From positions 10,181,501 through 10,245,500 of the forward strand of contig JAWUZG010000084.1 in assembly GCA_036785705.1 (NCBI GenBank): DNA of 64,000 nt. The letters run 5' to 3'. Positions 36,023-48,365 of the stretch are shown here, piece after piece. The notes below the pieces were generated by a model, which was not told the DNA's origin, searched no databases, and was given only the letters and a program-made list of their open reading frames with translations. The translations under genes and the position numbers were made by a program. This stretch comes from Acanthornis magna. Lineage: Eukaryota; Chordata; Aves; Passeriformes; Acanthizidae. Positions within the stretch are counted from its first letter, which is position 1, and every line of letters begins with the position of its first letter.

Positions 36023-39000
36023 GTGAGTGCGGGCCGCGCGGCGGGCGGGGCGGCGGGACCCGCGCCCCCTCCCACGGGCACTCGGTTGGTGTCCCCGCTC
36101 CCGGCCGGTGCCCTCCCACCCGCTCCCCGGGCGCTGCCCCCGAGCGCGGCGGGCGCTCCGCTCTTCCCGCCTGCCGCCGCCGGCAGCGCGACCGCTGGCG
36201 ACCACCCCCCGGCCCCCGCGATGCTCACCCCGGCCTCCTCCGGCAGCTGTTGATCCAGCGGTGTGCCTGCCCGGGCGACTCTGCGCCGCGTCCTCCTCTT
36301 GTCATATGTGTTTTTAAAAACATCTCCAGTACATCTGCTCTACGTGCGCTGCATCTGCTCAGAGCGGCGCTGCCCCAGCTGCCCTGGGCTTGCGCCGCGG
36401 CAGCGCCCGGCAGCATCCTCTTGTCCCTGCGGCCTCCCGTGCCCTCGCAGGCACATCTGCCTCGCCATCCGGAGGTGGCTTTGCTGTGCAAGTCGTGGCT
36501 TGGGCTGAGGCGTGTGTTGACCCCCGTATGGGGCAGACCTTTCCATAGGTCGGGTGACCTCCACCTGAGACCTCGTCTCGTCTGCAAGTCAGTCTGGCAC
36601 TTCTACCACCTAACGACATGAAACTGGGATTGGTGTCACCTGCCTGTCTCATGGGGAGTCACGATGTTTAATTAACGTAATCAGCAATAAGGTAGCAACT
36701 CACTGCTGTCCTGTCAGTAGGTGATGTGTGCAGCAGGACTCTTGGATTGATGGAACCAAGCTGGTAACTGAAGTAGCTGTGGCTTGTGCCAGCAATACCA
36801 GGAACTGCCCCTGCAGGTGAGCAGGGGCACTTTCAATGCTGAAAGAACTGCCAGAACAACAGAGAAGCTGTACTGTTAGATATGTTGCTTTGCATGTTCA
36901 TCTTTCTAGAAAGGGAGGGATTTGTTGGAATACCCCAGCAGACTTAACACATGCTGTAAGGATAACTGTTGGTGGTAAAGTTTCCTGGTGCTTCGCTGCA
37001 TCACGAACACCTACTGCTGACATCCTGGTTCCCTGTTGATCCATTCTCATCTTGGTTTGAAATATTTTGGTTACGGGCCAGGCTGTTGCATACTCTCTGG
37101 CAGGTAGAAATCTTGTCCTGATCTTAACTCACAATGCTGGCATTCAAAACTTTCAATTGCTTTGCCAGTTCTGCACAGCAGCCTGTATTGTCTGATAGTT
37201 CGGATTAATTTTCCCCCCATTATCAACATGTACCTGGAAAGTTCATCAGCAGCCTGGAGATGACTTTTATCTCTAGAGACAGAGGGAAGTAGCTTGGAAA
37301 TTATAACATTGTAGTGCCAAACTTTTTTTTTTTTTTTGGTGCTTCTCCAAAGTAGGTGAAAAGGTTTTGTATTTTTGTGCTTCTGTGCCATAAGTTAAAT
37401 TTGTCCTTCAGTAATGCTTTTGGTTATACTGAATTGTGTATGTATATCTTGCAAGTAATATCTCATATTGGGACAGTATCGGAATGGCTCAAAAACTGAC
37501 AGGATTTGTTTCACAGCTTGCAGGAGGCAGTACTTGGCTGTGGAGGTAATGCATCAGGGTGATCTTGCAGAGTGTTATTTCAACTGAGCTTTGAGGCAAT
37601 GACTAAAGCACGAGTACGTGTTGGGAAGGGTATACAGAGTTCAGACCAGAAGGCTTTGGGAAGGTAACTTGGGAAGGAAAATGAAAAAACCCCTTCTTTT
37701 CTCACTTGCCCTTTTGATGTGTAACAAAGAGCATTTCTGCTCTGGCTGCATCCCCAATGTGAACAATTCACCGAAGGCAGCTAATGCAGGTGTGAAGCTG
37801 TGGGGAGCTGGAGGGACAAGGAGACTGTGACCAGAGCTGCAGCTGTTTGCCACTGCTGTAGAGGTGAGAGAGGAGGGTGGCTGATCCTCCATACAGCTCA
37901 CAAAAAAAGAGCTGAAAGCCTTCAGTGTTCTGAGGAGTATTATTTTTTTGCACATCTCCGTCAGCGGTTGTCATGTTGCTGTTCCTCTGAAGGAGGGCAC
38001 CGTGCTGCTCCATGCTGGCTGTCCCGCGGCCTAGGAAGGGCGGCTGGAATCGGTGGTGTGTGGCAGCCTGTACTGCCCAGGAGGGTGGTGTGAACCTGGC
38101 ACAGCTGGGGGTGAGGAGCAGGCTGGCTCTACAGCTGGGTGGGCTCCCTCCAGCAAGTCTCTTACTAAAAGGAAGAGCAATGGCCATCGGTCTGGCCACA
38201 GCTGGGTGTTTGCCTTGGGGCCCAGCCCTTATCTCTGTACTGCACTGCCTTTGCTGCTTAGACAGACCGGGTCTTTGGAGCCAGCATGGATATCGCTGCC
38301 ATGACACATGATGGGGAGACTCTCTGGAGGGGCAGCACCTGAGGCATAATCAAATTAGGCAGAGGAATTGATTTGTCTATTGTGTGTGTCCCAGCACACT
38401 GCAGCATCAGCCTCAATGGGGAGAATACCAGAAGAGCACATCGGAGAGTGACGGGATTTTTCTTCCTGTTCTCAAAGTGATGGCCTTTGTGCAGTACTGC
38501 AGCAGGTGGCCCTGGCCGCTTACACACAACCTGCTCTCCTGTGTCTCCTCCTCTTTCCTTCCTTAGGACACTCTTGTAACAAAAGTCAAAACCCCTGAGT
38601 TCCAAGTCTCCTGTACAACTGATAGCTGGAAGGAACCATGCAAGGAGGCACAGTCCGTGGAGAGGAACATGGGAGAGATCACAGCTAGGACTGCTTGTTT
38701 GTGCCAGCTGCCAGGTGTGCATCAGTGCCTGGAGGGCTTGGAATGTCTGCCTGGTGCACACAGAGAGACCACAGCATTGTGCAGAGCTCATCAGGCTGTG
38801 GTCTCTGATGCTGCACAATTCATATGTGCTGAGCGGGGAGCGTGCCCACAAATAAATAAGCCTGGTGCCAAAACACCTTTTAACATATTGTGCCAGGTCC
38901 TCAGTTGGGGTAAAGCTCTGGAGTCCTGCTGATGTTAGAGTCTAGACTTACATGGCACTGGGCTGTGGCAGGAAGATGCATTTGTCTGCCATCCTGTTCC

Positions 39001-42000
39001 ATCTGGTGAGCAATGCTCACTCTGGTTGGAAGTCACCTTGGAGGGAAGCTTTCACTGTTTACGCTGCTAGACTTATATGTTATTGTTCTTAATACTGCTC
39101 TGATTAAGAGCTGTTTTTTCTGCATAAAGCCATGTGGGTTGAGAGCCTCCAGAGAGCACAGTATTGATAAATGGCACATTTGCTTCATGGAGATGTGAGG
39201 TTTAATTCCATTTTTGTTCAGTCATCACTGGTCCCACCTTAATAAAAGAGCACTCGTTAGTGATTTTTGTCCAGTTCCCCCCACGCCTAACACTGTTGTA
39301 TAAGCAATTTTTAGTGTGAGCTTGTGGGAGATAGCTGTTGCCCTAAGGATCTTTCTGCCCAGCAGGCACCATGATTACAGGAGCCACAAGTGTGCTGGAG
39401 ATGAGCCTGGAGACATGCAGTCATTCTGACCTTTACATAATGCGCCTTGCTCAAAGGGACCCTATTTTGTCCCTAAAGTTAGGGCTAAATTTAGTATAGG
39501 GCTTCACACCACTTTGAGGAAAACAGGCCATGGGAAATAAAGATATTAATTGGCTGAGGGTAGGTCTCTTTGGCGGGGGGCCGTTATAGATGATATTGGT
39601 GTGTCTTTTAGAGCAAGATAAGCTAGGGGCCCTCATCCCTACATTTCCTCTGCACCTGACTTGTACTCGACCTAGCCTGGTCCTGTGTGTGGGAGAGAGG
39701 TGAAATGCTGCTTGGGACAGATTGTTGCCCAGAATCCATATCTTAACAATCCCCATCCCTTTCCTTTTGTCCTCTGGTGTATTTGCATCTTTAAACAGAG
39801 ATTGCTGGGTTGGGAAAGGATACGTTGTTTTGACTGCGTGAAGGCAGTGGAGCCCTCAGCCCATCCCTTCTGGGTGGGAAGCAGCAGCACGCTCCTGAGA
39901 GCAGCCCTTGTCAGCCCTTGGGGTAGATACAGGGTGTCACTGGGACAGAGTATAAAGGTCACTTCCAAAAATTGGATAAAATACCTGAAAGGTACAGTCT
40001 GGAAAGATATTCAGCAGCAAGAAATATGGGACAGAGCTGGAGAACTGGGAGGGTATCATTTGTGTTTCTGTACAGGGGCCAAACCCCAGTGATCCAGATG
40101 AGTATGGAAACCTGATGTAAATCATGTTGCTTAGAGACTGCATTATGGGCAATTGTAGCAGTAGTAGGTCTAAGCATAGTTTTAAAGGTTTATTATTAGA
40201 AAGTGTGCTGCATAATCCTCAAATTTCTGCTAAACACAAGAAAGCCGGATCACATTGGAGCTATTTCAGCCTTTGCTTCCTAAAGAGAGGATGTATTGTT
40301 TCTGCATTAATGAATGACATGTTAGCAGCCATCTAAGTCAGAAGTAACTCTCATGGTAGAGAGTTAATTTCCCCCATTACTTAAAGGCATCATAAATTGG
40401 GATTTTATTATGCAGGAGGCTTGTAGACGTGCACATTTATATACAGCATAGACAATTAAGGAAATACGGGACTCACTACTATAAAAACCAAGCCAGTGTA
40501 AATGAATGATAGAAAATATTTCTAAACATTTGAGCTCACTGAAGAGAGGGAGGGAATCATCACCTTTGGAAGGCTTAACTGAATCTTAGTAATATTTATG
40601 TCAGTCCCACCTTTTGGGAGAAGCCTAAAAACTTTGGTCCTACTGAGCAAAAAGCTGTGCTGATTTATGCCAGCTAAAGCCCAGGCATAGCGCTACATGC
40701 CACGATTTATTTTTTCAAACTGAACTTGCGCATTCTTGCTATGACATTGACATTCTTTGCTGTAGCTGTTGCTAGGGGAGGGTGGGCTATCGGAGCCTGG
40801 AAAGTGCGGGCTCCTCTCACGCTCTTCTCTGTGCCAGGGAGGGAGCATTAAGCAGGCAGTGCTGATCACTGCTGCAGGCAGTGCTGTGGATTAAAGGCTT
40901 CATTAACCCAAGGATATCACTCAAGGCACACGCCGCTGTTGTTCAAAGTGTGCTTTGTACATTAAGATTTGTGGGTCCAGTTCAGAAGTCTGTACTTATA
41001 CATAATTCCTCTGAAAGGACAGGGATGCATTTCTTCCATTCTCTTTTCCTGTCCAAGTATCTCTATCCAAAATACACTGCGTGTACAGAAGAGCCAAAGT
41101 TATCTTCTCTGTGGGTAACTTCATAGTGCTGAGGAAATAATAACTCCAGTGAAATTAGACTCTTAGAAAAAGATGGCATCAGGAACCCATCTTCTGCTAG
41201 CATGTGGAAACTCTTGAATCGCAAAAAGATTATTAGTTACATAACTCCCTCCCTTCCCTCCTGGAGGCCTAAGTGGTTATTATATCATCACTTGATTTTT
41301 CTACTGTCCTTCATGTCACACAATGCCCAGTAGATCTGTCATTACAATGGAGATGTAGGTTTTGCTTACTGCAGCATGTGCAAAATGAGGGTGATGGTTA
41401 TTGCTTCTTCTAGCCCCCTTGTGCCCTTCCTATATCCATTTCTTATACTGCCATACTCTACATAGCATTTCAGCTACTGACAGGTTTCTGTGTGACAAGT
41501 GTGTCAGCCTAGAGTAACCCTCCATGTACTGCTGAAGGTGAACAAGTATCCAGGTGACATAGCACAGAAAAGTGTGTCTAGGAGTTCACATACCACCAGA
41601 GCTGAAAGGCACTAGATGGGCTGGGAAAGAGCTTTCCTGATGATTTCAACTGTGCTGGGGTGGGAAGGATTTCAGGCACCAGCAGAGCCCAGGGGCTCAC
41701 ACCGAAGCCTCTGACTGAGGAGCTGCATAAATGCAGTTTCACTCTGGATAAATGCAACTTGTGTCTGTTGCATTAAGTAAATGTTGCAAGGATGACTCTT
41801 GTATTGCAAATCTGCCTGTTAATGAGAATGGTGGCTCTTTTTATTCACCTTGCTGTGATCCTGTGGAAATGCCTTGTTTTTACGAGCAGGCTAGTCTCCC
41901 AAAAACTAATTCCTGTAGATTGCTGCAAGACATGTTCTTGCCAAAACTGAGGGAAGATGAGACAACCCGTGTTACTGAATTGGCCTTGGGACTTTTGTCA

Positions 42001-45000
42001 AGTTTGAATGCATGGTAAAGCATCATGTTTTGCTTCTCGCCAGAGATCAGCTTTGGAGGCAAATATGGCACCAGCTGGCATCAGGCATTAAATTTCCTGT
42101 TATGTATCAAAATGAGTGCATTTCTGCTGGTTGCAGGTAGCCTCTGATTGAATAATTGCTTGAAACTGAGGGAATTTTGACATTAAGTCACCTGCTCATT
42201 TTTCAGCACACTCTAGGCACATCAGACTGATCCTCAGACTTAGGTCTCCCATGGCTTCAGCAGAACTGGGCTGAGGCTGTAGCTTGGCTGCTGTACCCCT
42301 ATTTGCCTGTCTTTTGGTTTTGTTGGGGCATGGATAGCAGTGCTGACTTGTGCTGCATTGCACGGGGAACTAAGCAAGTTTCGTGGCTTTTCCCTGCAAT
42401 TCTGATAGAAAAGGAGTGTGATGACAAGGTTATCACTTAATGGATGTTTGTGAAGTTTCCACTTTGCTTGGTTGCATGTCTAGATTTCCACCCTCAATAT
42501 AAAGGGTGCAACCCTAGTAAGCAGCTGCACACTCATTTGTGACTGTGGTCTGCATTTGTTTATGTAGCCTGATTACAGCAGGGGCTTTGCAAGTGAAAGC
42601 CTTGGTGCATTGGTGTGAATCCTGGGAGTGTGTGGGTTAGTGTTTGTGCAGGTTAGTGTTGCACCTGCCCACTCCACATCTGTTGAAACTGGCTGGGAAG
42701 ATCCAATATGTCTTCAGGTAAGTTGTGTCTGATACTGACTTGTCCAGGCCACAACATCTTGACACAAGAATAGATATTGGAAATTAAATCTGTGGCTCTG
42801 CTGTCATCCTTTAACCTTAACACCCTCCTGTGTTTTAAGCATATTGATCCCATGATAACATGAGGAGGGCTGCTGCTTTTTTATAAGGTATCAGAGCAGC
42901 GCCTCTCTAGATACACATCTTTATTGGGATATGTTGCTATTTTTCCTTCTGGTTTTCTTTAATATCAGTGTTTCACAAGCTTTCAGCCTGCAGGACATGA
43001 TACAGGTGGAGTAGAGCTTTTCATTCAGTTTTCTAATAGGCATAAGACAAGCTGAGCAGTCCCTCCTGGGCTTCCCAGCACAGCCCTACTTGCCTTTGCT
43101 TATTGCAGCCCCTTGTGAGGATTCATACAGCAAAAGTATTATGTGCAGAGCCGCCAGCTTTCCCAGCCACTGGCAGCCACCTTCCGCTCCTGTTTCAGTT
43201 CTTCCTTCCTGTTCCTTTTGCAAAACCGTCACCTCTGCCAGGTGTGCACCAATCTGTTTAGTGAGCCAGAAAGGTGAGCTGCAAAAGTGCCTTTTGAACG
43301 CCTGAGGCAGTTCCACCCTTGCAGGTCTTTGGCAATGGCTGGTGGGGCTGCTACAGCCTGTCATGTGCCACCTGCCTTCTGGGCTGCACCGCTGGCTCTT
43401 TAGCTGTTCCTGCAGAGGGCTGTGGCAGCACCAGTGCCTGCAATGCCCTTCATTTAGACCACATTTTCCCCCACAGACGGTAGGTTAAATGACATTTCTC
43501 TGCTAAAGAGGTTGTTTCTGGATGGAAGGGGCTCCCTTCCCTCCCAGGTACCAATCCTGGTGGAAAAGCAGCATGGAGCAGAGTAGTGCTTTGCCAAGTG
43601 CCCATTTTCCCTGACTACATGTTCTGCCATGCATCTCTCCTGCCCCACAGAAATGGCAGTGGCTGGGGTCCTCCAACAAGTACATAAGTGCTGCAGTGGG
43701 TTGTGGCATGCAGATAAGGCTGAAGATGGGAGAGTGCAGGCAAAAGGTGGATTTCAGCCCTGGGAACAAAGCACTCTCTATGCAGACCCCTCTCTGCTAT
43801 TACCTTGAGAATCAGCCTGCCCTTGGTGCTGATAAGGAGAGAACTGACAGCTCTCCTTGGGGTATTTTATTTTGGGTCTGCACCAGAGACTAGAGAGAGG
43901 CTCCATTCTTGCCACACAGCTCTGGGGGCAGATGTCAGTGGGTGGCACTTGTCTGTAGCAATGGGCCTTGCAAGAGGGTGCTGCTTTTTGCTGTGGCTCT
44001 GTGCCTTGTAGCTCACACATTGGAATTACCTAAAACTGCTTCATCCTGGGTAACAGAAGTCTGCACTCCCTTTCACAGAAAAGTGTGATATAAATAATGA
44101 CAAGTCTTGTAAGAACAAGTGCTTGTAGTCTGGAAGCCCTCCCCAGGATAAGTTGTGGAGACTTTTCTGTAAGCAGTACAAATTTTGTATCTGGATTCTA
44201 GAGTGACATGCCAAATAATTGCCCCTTTCCATCCTGAGAGGAATCGCCTGGGACAGGTACCAACTGTGCATTTCAGGGTGCTGGCTGCCTGGTTCCTGAA
44301 ATTGCCTGCGGCTTCACAGCATCCTCCTGATGTCCAGGGTAGCAGCAGGGATACAGCCCCACCTGACCTCACTGAGGAAGGGTGCTTGCCCTTGCCATGG
44401 GAGCGCTGCAGCTCTGATGAGCAAAATGAAAAGACAGACCCATTGTGGTTCAGGTTTTTAAGCATCTGCAAGGGATTCTTCTGTGAGTGTTACAGCAAAG
44501 GAAATGTTTGGAGAGGCTTGCTTTCTGCTACACAAAAAGGAAGATCCGGAATCCCGGGAGGGAAAAGCAATCTTTGCTCTGAGATAAGATGCTGGCAGGC
44601 AAATACTGCATTTCTGCTTTCATTTCTGAGAGCCATTGAAGTACCCTGAAAGCACTAGTCTGTGACAGCCCCTGCAGGCCTGCAGAGACTTTTGAATTCT
44701 TGACTAGTTTAATATTGTTAGTCCTTGGCAGTGGCACATTATTGACAATACTTTCCAAAAGTGCTGACAGCTATAGGATTGCTACAGATGTGGAGTCAAT
44801 AATTTCGTAACTGCAGGTTAAGAAAAGTTTTTTAAAATAGCCTTGTTTGTGGTTCTGTGCCAGTCTGGTAGACAGGACAAATAATTGGTAATGGAAAAAA
44901 CCAAAACCAGCCCCCAAAAACAAACCCTAGCAAAAATACATACTTTCAAGCTGAGTCTTCAGTTCAGAGTGAAATGTATTTGTCCATTATTTTTTATGAG

Positions 45001-45789
45001 TTAACATCTGCTAAAGCTGAAGGAAGGCTTCACCACCATGAAGGCTTCCCTACAGTCCCAGAAAGCCAAGGGCAGGTACCCCAGTGACTTTGTAAGGTAC
45101 TGGTGAGTGCAGCAGTAGCTCACTTTGCCTGGCCTGATAGCAGTAGGTCCTGGGCAGTGCAGGAAGGTCCCAGAGACACCATTGCATAACTCATTAGCCA
45201 AGCTAAAAGGATTTCATCTTCTATTCAGTACAGCAGATAACTTTTATGGATACTGTAACTTCCTTAACTGCTGAAGGGAACGATGTGGTCCAGTGTCTCA
45301 AGATAGCCTTGGGAAATGTCATAGTTTAAAAGGCAAGAAGTAGGAGGGGGCTCCTCTTGCACTATGTGGCACAAGTAGTGCCCTGATGCGGTGGGGTGAT
45401 TTCCTTGGCTCCAGAACCTCCTCCATCTACTTTAGGCTCCTAAGGGACTGTTCCCTCACATTTCTAAAGCCTTCTGCAAGGAGTCTTTTGAGGGCGGGGC
45501 TCCAGTTTCCCGTTTGTGACTTTTTCACAAACCAGGTGTCTGCAGATGCATGTTTTTTACCTGGTGGGTGTATCAGCAGAGAGCTGCAATGTCCAAGAGC
45601 TCCCAGGTCACAGTGGCTGCTGAGCCAGACTGGCTTTGTCAGCAGCCCCGTGAGCATGGTCAGTGTGACTGCTCAGCACCCAGCGTGTTTGACATTCTTC
45701 TTCCTTAAGCACCTGACAAGAAGACGGGGCTGCTGTTGTACTTACACCGCAAAAGTGGTGTGTGCCATCTTGTGTTGCTGGCACTGCCA

Positions 45790-45940
45790 CAGCACGAGGA
45801 GCCTCTCTCACGTGCTCCCCGGCTCTCCTGGCACAAACCACCCCGTTTTTGATGCTCGGCTGCTGCCGCTCAGCTGGGCAGCCGCGCTGTGCCCTGCGGT
45901 GCCTGGGCGTGCTGCCTCGCTGTGGGGGTTCGAGCTGCCG
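45790..45940. promoter_or_regulatory. Intronic CpG-rich patch
   Basis: About 13 CpG dinucleotides in about 150 bp, standing out from the CpG-poor intron around it. It could be an internal regulatory element or an alternative promoter. No TATA box, donor site or known motif set was identified to decide between these. Confidence 0.35.
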
Positions 45941-48302
45941 TTCCACCTGGGAGAGGCTGGCACAGGCAAGCATTGCCCTGCTGCCAGGCATCTGCAGGGA
46001 AACTCCTGCTGCAAATTTCCCTCCTCTGCATCTGGGGGGAAATCGCTTGTTGGGAAGGTTTTAACCTCAGTGCTGACAGGTTTTCGTCCCCTCCATGGTT
46101 AATCTGGAGATTAGACTGAGTGTTGATGTGACTGCTAGTTGGGTAGCATTTTGGCTTGGTGGTGAAAATAAGTTTTGTTGTGGTTCTTTTTCCTGCATGC
46201 AGCTGAGTCTGGAGCAGCCCAGCCATGCACAGGGCCCTTGTTAGATGCTGGTTTGATTGATCCTCGCCCACTGCCTGCTCCTCTGTGCCTCCGCCAAAGG
46301 GTGACTTTTCTGATGCCAAGAATTTATGCAGCAATATAGCTGAGTTCACCACCCAAGAACCGTGAGAGCCGGTGCCAATTTTTTAATTGTATTTTTCTGG
46401 CAAATAGCCATAGCTTGGTCTTAAGAAAAAGAAGTCAAGTATTTCTAGCTCTCAATCCTGTCTTAGTCTGTTGTGGAACAAAGTTTGGAAGTACAGCTGG
46501 ACCTTACTTTGCTTAATTGAGGTGGGTAAGAGAGTACCCAGGCTGCTGGGGTAGAGGGAGGAATGACAAAAGCCAACAAACCAACCCTGTTCTGCAGGAG
46601 TTGAAGAGACCCTGGGGTGGAAGAGCTGCATTAATGGACAGTCATGTGTCTGAGCTGAGAGGATGGTCCTTTGGCAGGCTGCAAGTGTTCAGGCAGAATC
46701 CTGTTACTTTTGGCTTGTGCTGAACAACAGAGGCTCCTGTCAGACAAAACCATGATTTTTTGACCTCTTGCAAACAGGCCTGAGTGAACAGCTGACCATT
46801 AGCTGAGTTTCACTGCATTACCCTTGTGGGAGAAACAGAGGCTCTGAGTTGTGCCGGGGAGTGCCAGAAGCTGCTATAAAGACCTGGAAAAACTCATTGC
46901 ATGGCATAAGCATGATGAAGACAGAGGATTATCAGCACACGAATTCTCCCAAAGGCAAATAATGTACCATCTTCCGGGTGATTTATTTGCTATTTTACAA
47001 ATCCGTTTTAGATGCAGCCTCTACAATCTTGTCTCCACTTGAGGGGAGGAGGATTTATCTATCACCCTGAATTTCCTGCAGCATGTGGACCCTGTTCAGG
47101 AGCCATCTGTCTTGGATGCTTGGCCCTTGGCATCTCCAACACAAACACAAATCCTCTTATTAATTGCAAAAATATGTTACACCAACAGTATTTCAGGCAG
47201 GTTGACTCGCTGGTTCGGTAACTCTTCACCACCCTCCATAACAAGCACTTATTTCAGAATTTTATTCAGGAGCAATGTGGGACATGTATGAGCCAGTACC
47301 TTCCCTGACAAATGGCAGTAGGTGATCGGTTGTCCCCCAGGAGCACGTTTGCTCCTGCCAGAGAGCAGAGCTGGAGAGCCTTGCAGAGAGCCACATATTC
47401 TGGGCAATGAGAAACAAGGGCCAGGGCCTTGCAGTGGCAGCAAACATGGCAACAAAGCCAAATAAATATTTATTGGCACACAACTTGGGGTGAGAACTGT
47501 TGTCACAGTAGGGCAGAACCAAGGCAGGATCCATCATGCTGGATGCCAAAAGCCAAGAGGAGCATCTCAGACACAAAATGGTACAAGGCTGATGGGAGGG
47601 CTGGGTGGAGGACAACAGCCCAGCTTTTTTTGGCCAATGTACACAGTTGTGCTCAAGTGTTGCTCAGTGGAATAGCTGGGGTATTACTTTTACAGCACTT
47701 TTCTGGAAAGCAGCATTTTGCAGCCCAGTGGGTGTGAGCCATATCCCCACAGCAGGTTGGCACACAGCTGGTGTCTGTATACTCATTTTCTGTGCAGGTT
47801 GATTTAGGGGACTTTGCAGAGAGAAGAGCAGTAGTTGATACTCCACATTGTTTCCAGGGACCAGTGCAAGGTTTAGGAACAGTGAACTTCATCCAACTTT
47901 GGCATTTCATTGCAAAAAGCTCCTGATGTTCTTCTGTACCTAGGGAGGAAGATGTCTCCCTCCCTGTGGCAGCTGGATTTTCTTTCCCACTTGTGATAAG
48001 GATGCAGACAACTGGCTCCAAAATGTTAAAAAATCTCCAGGCATTGTCTTATGAATGTAGCTGTTCCTCTGTGAATGGGGCATATTCTGGAGTGGAGGAG
48101 CCAGGTGTAAGTTTTTTGGCTTGGTTATGTGCCTGCAGCAGTCAGAACAGGCGGTTACACAGCAGTATTTCAAACTGAAGCAGAATGAGAATAGACAAAA
48201 CAAGGAGGGATACAGTAAACCTGTGAATCTCTAGCAGAGAGGTGGGTATCTAAGCCCTGAGCCTCCGGGGAGCTGTATATGCCAATGCTATGTTCTGTTT
48301 GA

Positions 48303-48365
48303 AGATCACAGAATCACAGAATGGTTGAGATTGGAAGGGACCTCTGGAGATCATCTGGCACAAAG
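48303..48365 (-). mobile_element. CR1 LINE, extreme 3' end only, antisense
   Basis: The plus strand reads GATCACAGAATCACAGAATG, then a block ending TTGGAAGGGACCTCTGGAGA, then TCATCTGG. This is the reverse complement of the avian CR1 3' end. Similarity fades after about 60 bp, so it is a severely 5'-truncated insertion inside TMEM86A intron 1. Confidence 0.9.

Larger units (their letters stand above)
35270..36300. promoter_or_regulatory. TMEM86A: CpG island at the TMEM86A promoter
   Basis: About 1 kb of very GC-rich, CpG-dense DNA spans the promoter, exon 1 and the start of intron 1. It includes a short CGCCG/CGCGC-type low-complexity run near 35769-35800. Long open frames on both strands (up to 401 codons on the minus strand, 35000-36205) are low-complexity products of the GC bias. 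Confidence 0.85.

Noticed and set aside
34941..36205. Long minus-strand frames (281 and 401 codons) across the TMEM86A CpG island
   Set aside because: Products are Arg/Ala/Gly/Pro low-complexity. GC-rich DNA has few stop codons, and the real gene lies on the other strand with a conserved exon.
40741..40800. RFX X-box-like GTTGCTAGGGGAG in TMEM86A intron 1
   Set aside because: Only a loose half-site match, with no conservation evidence.
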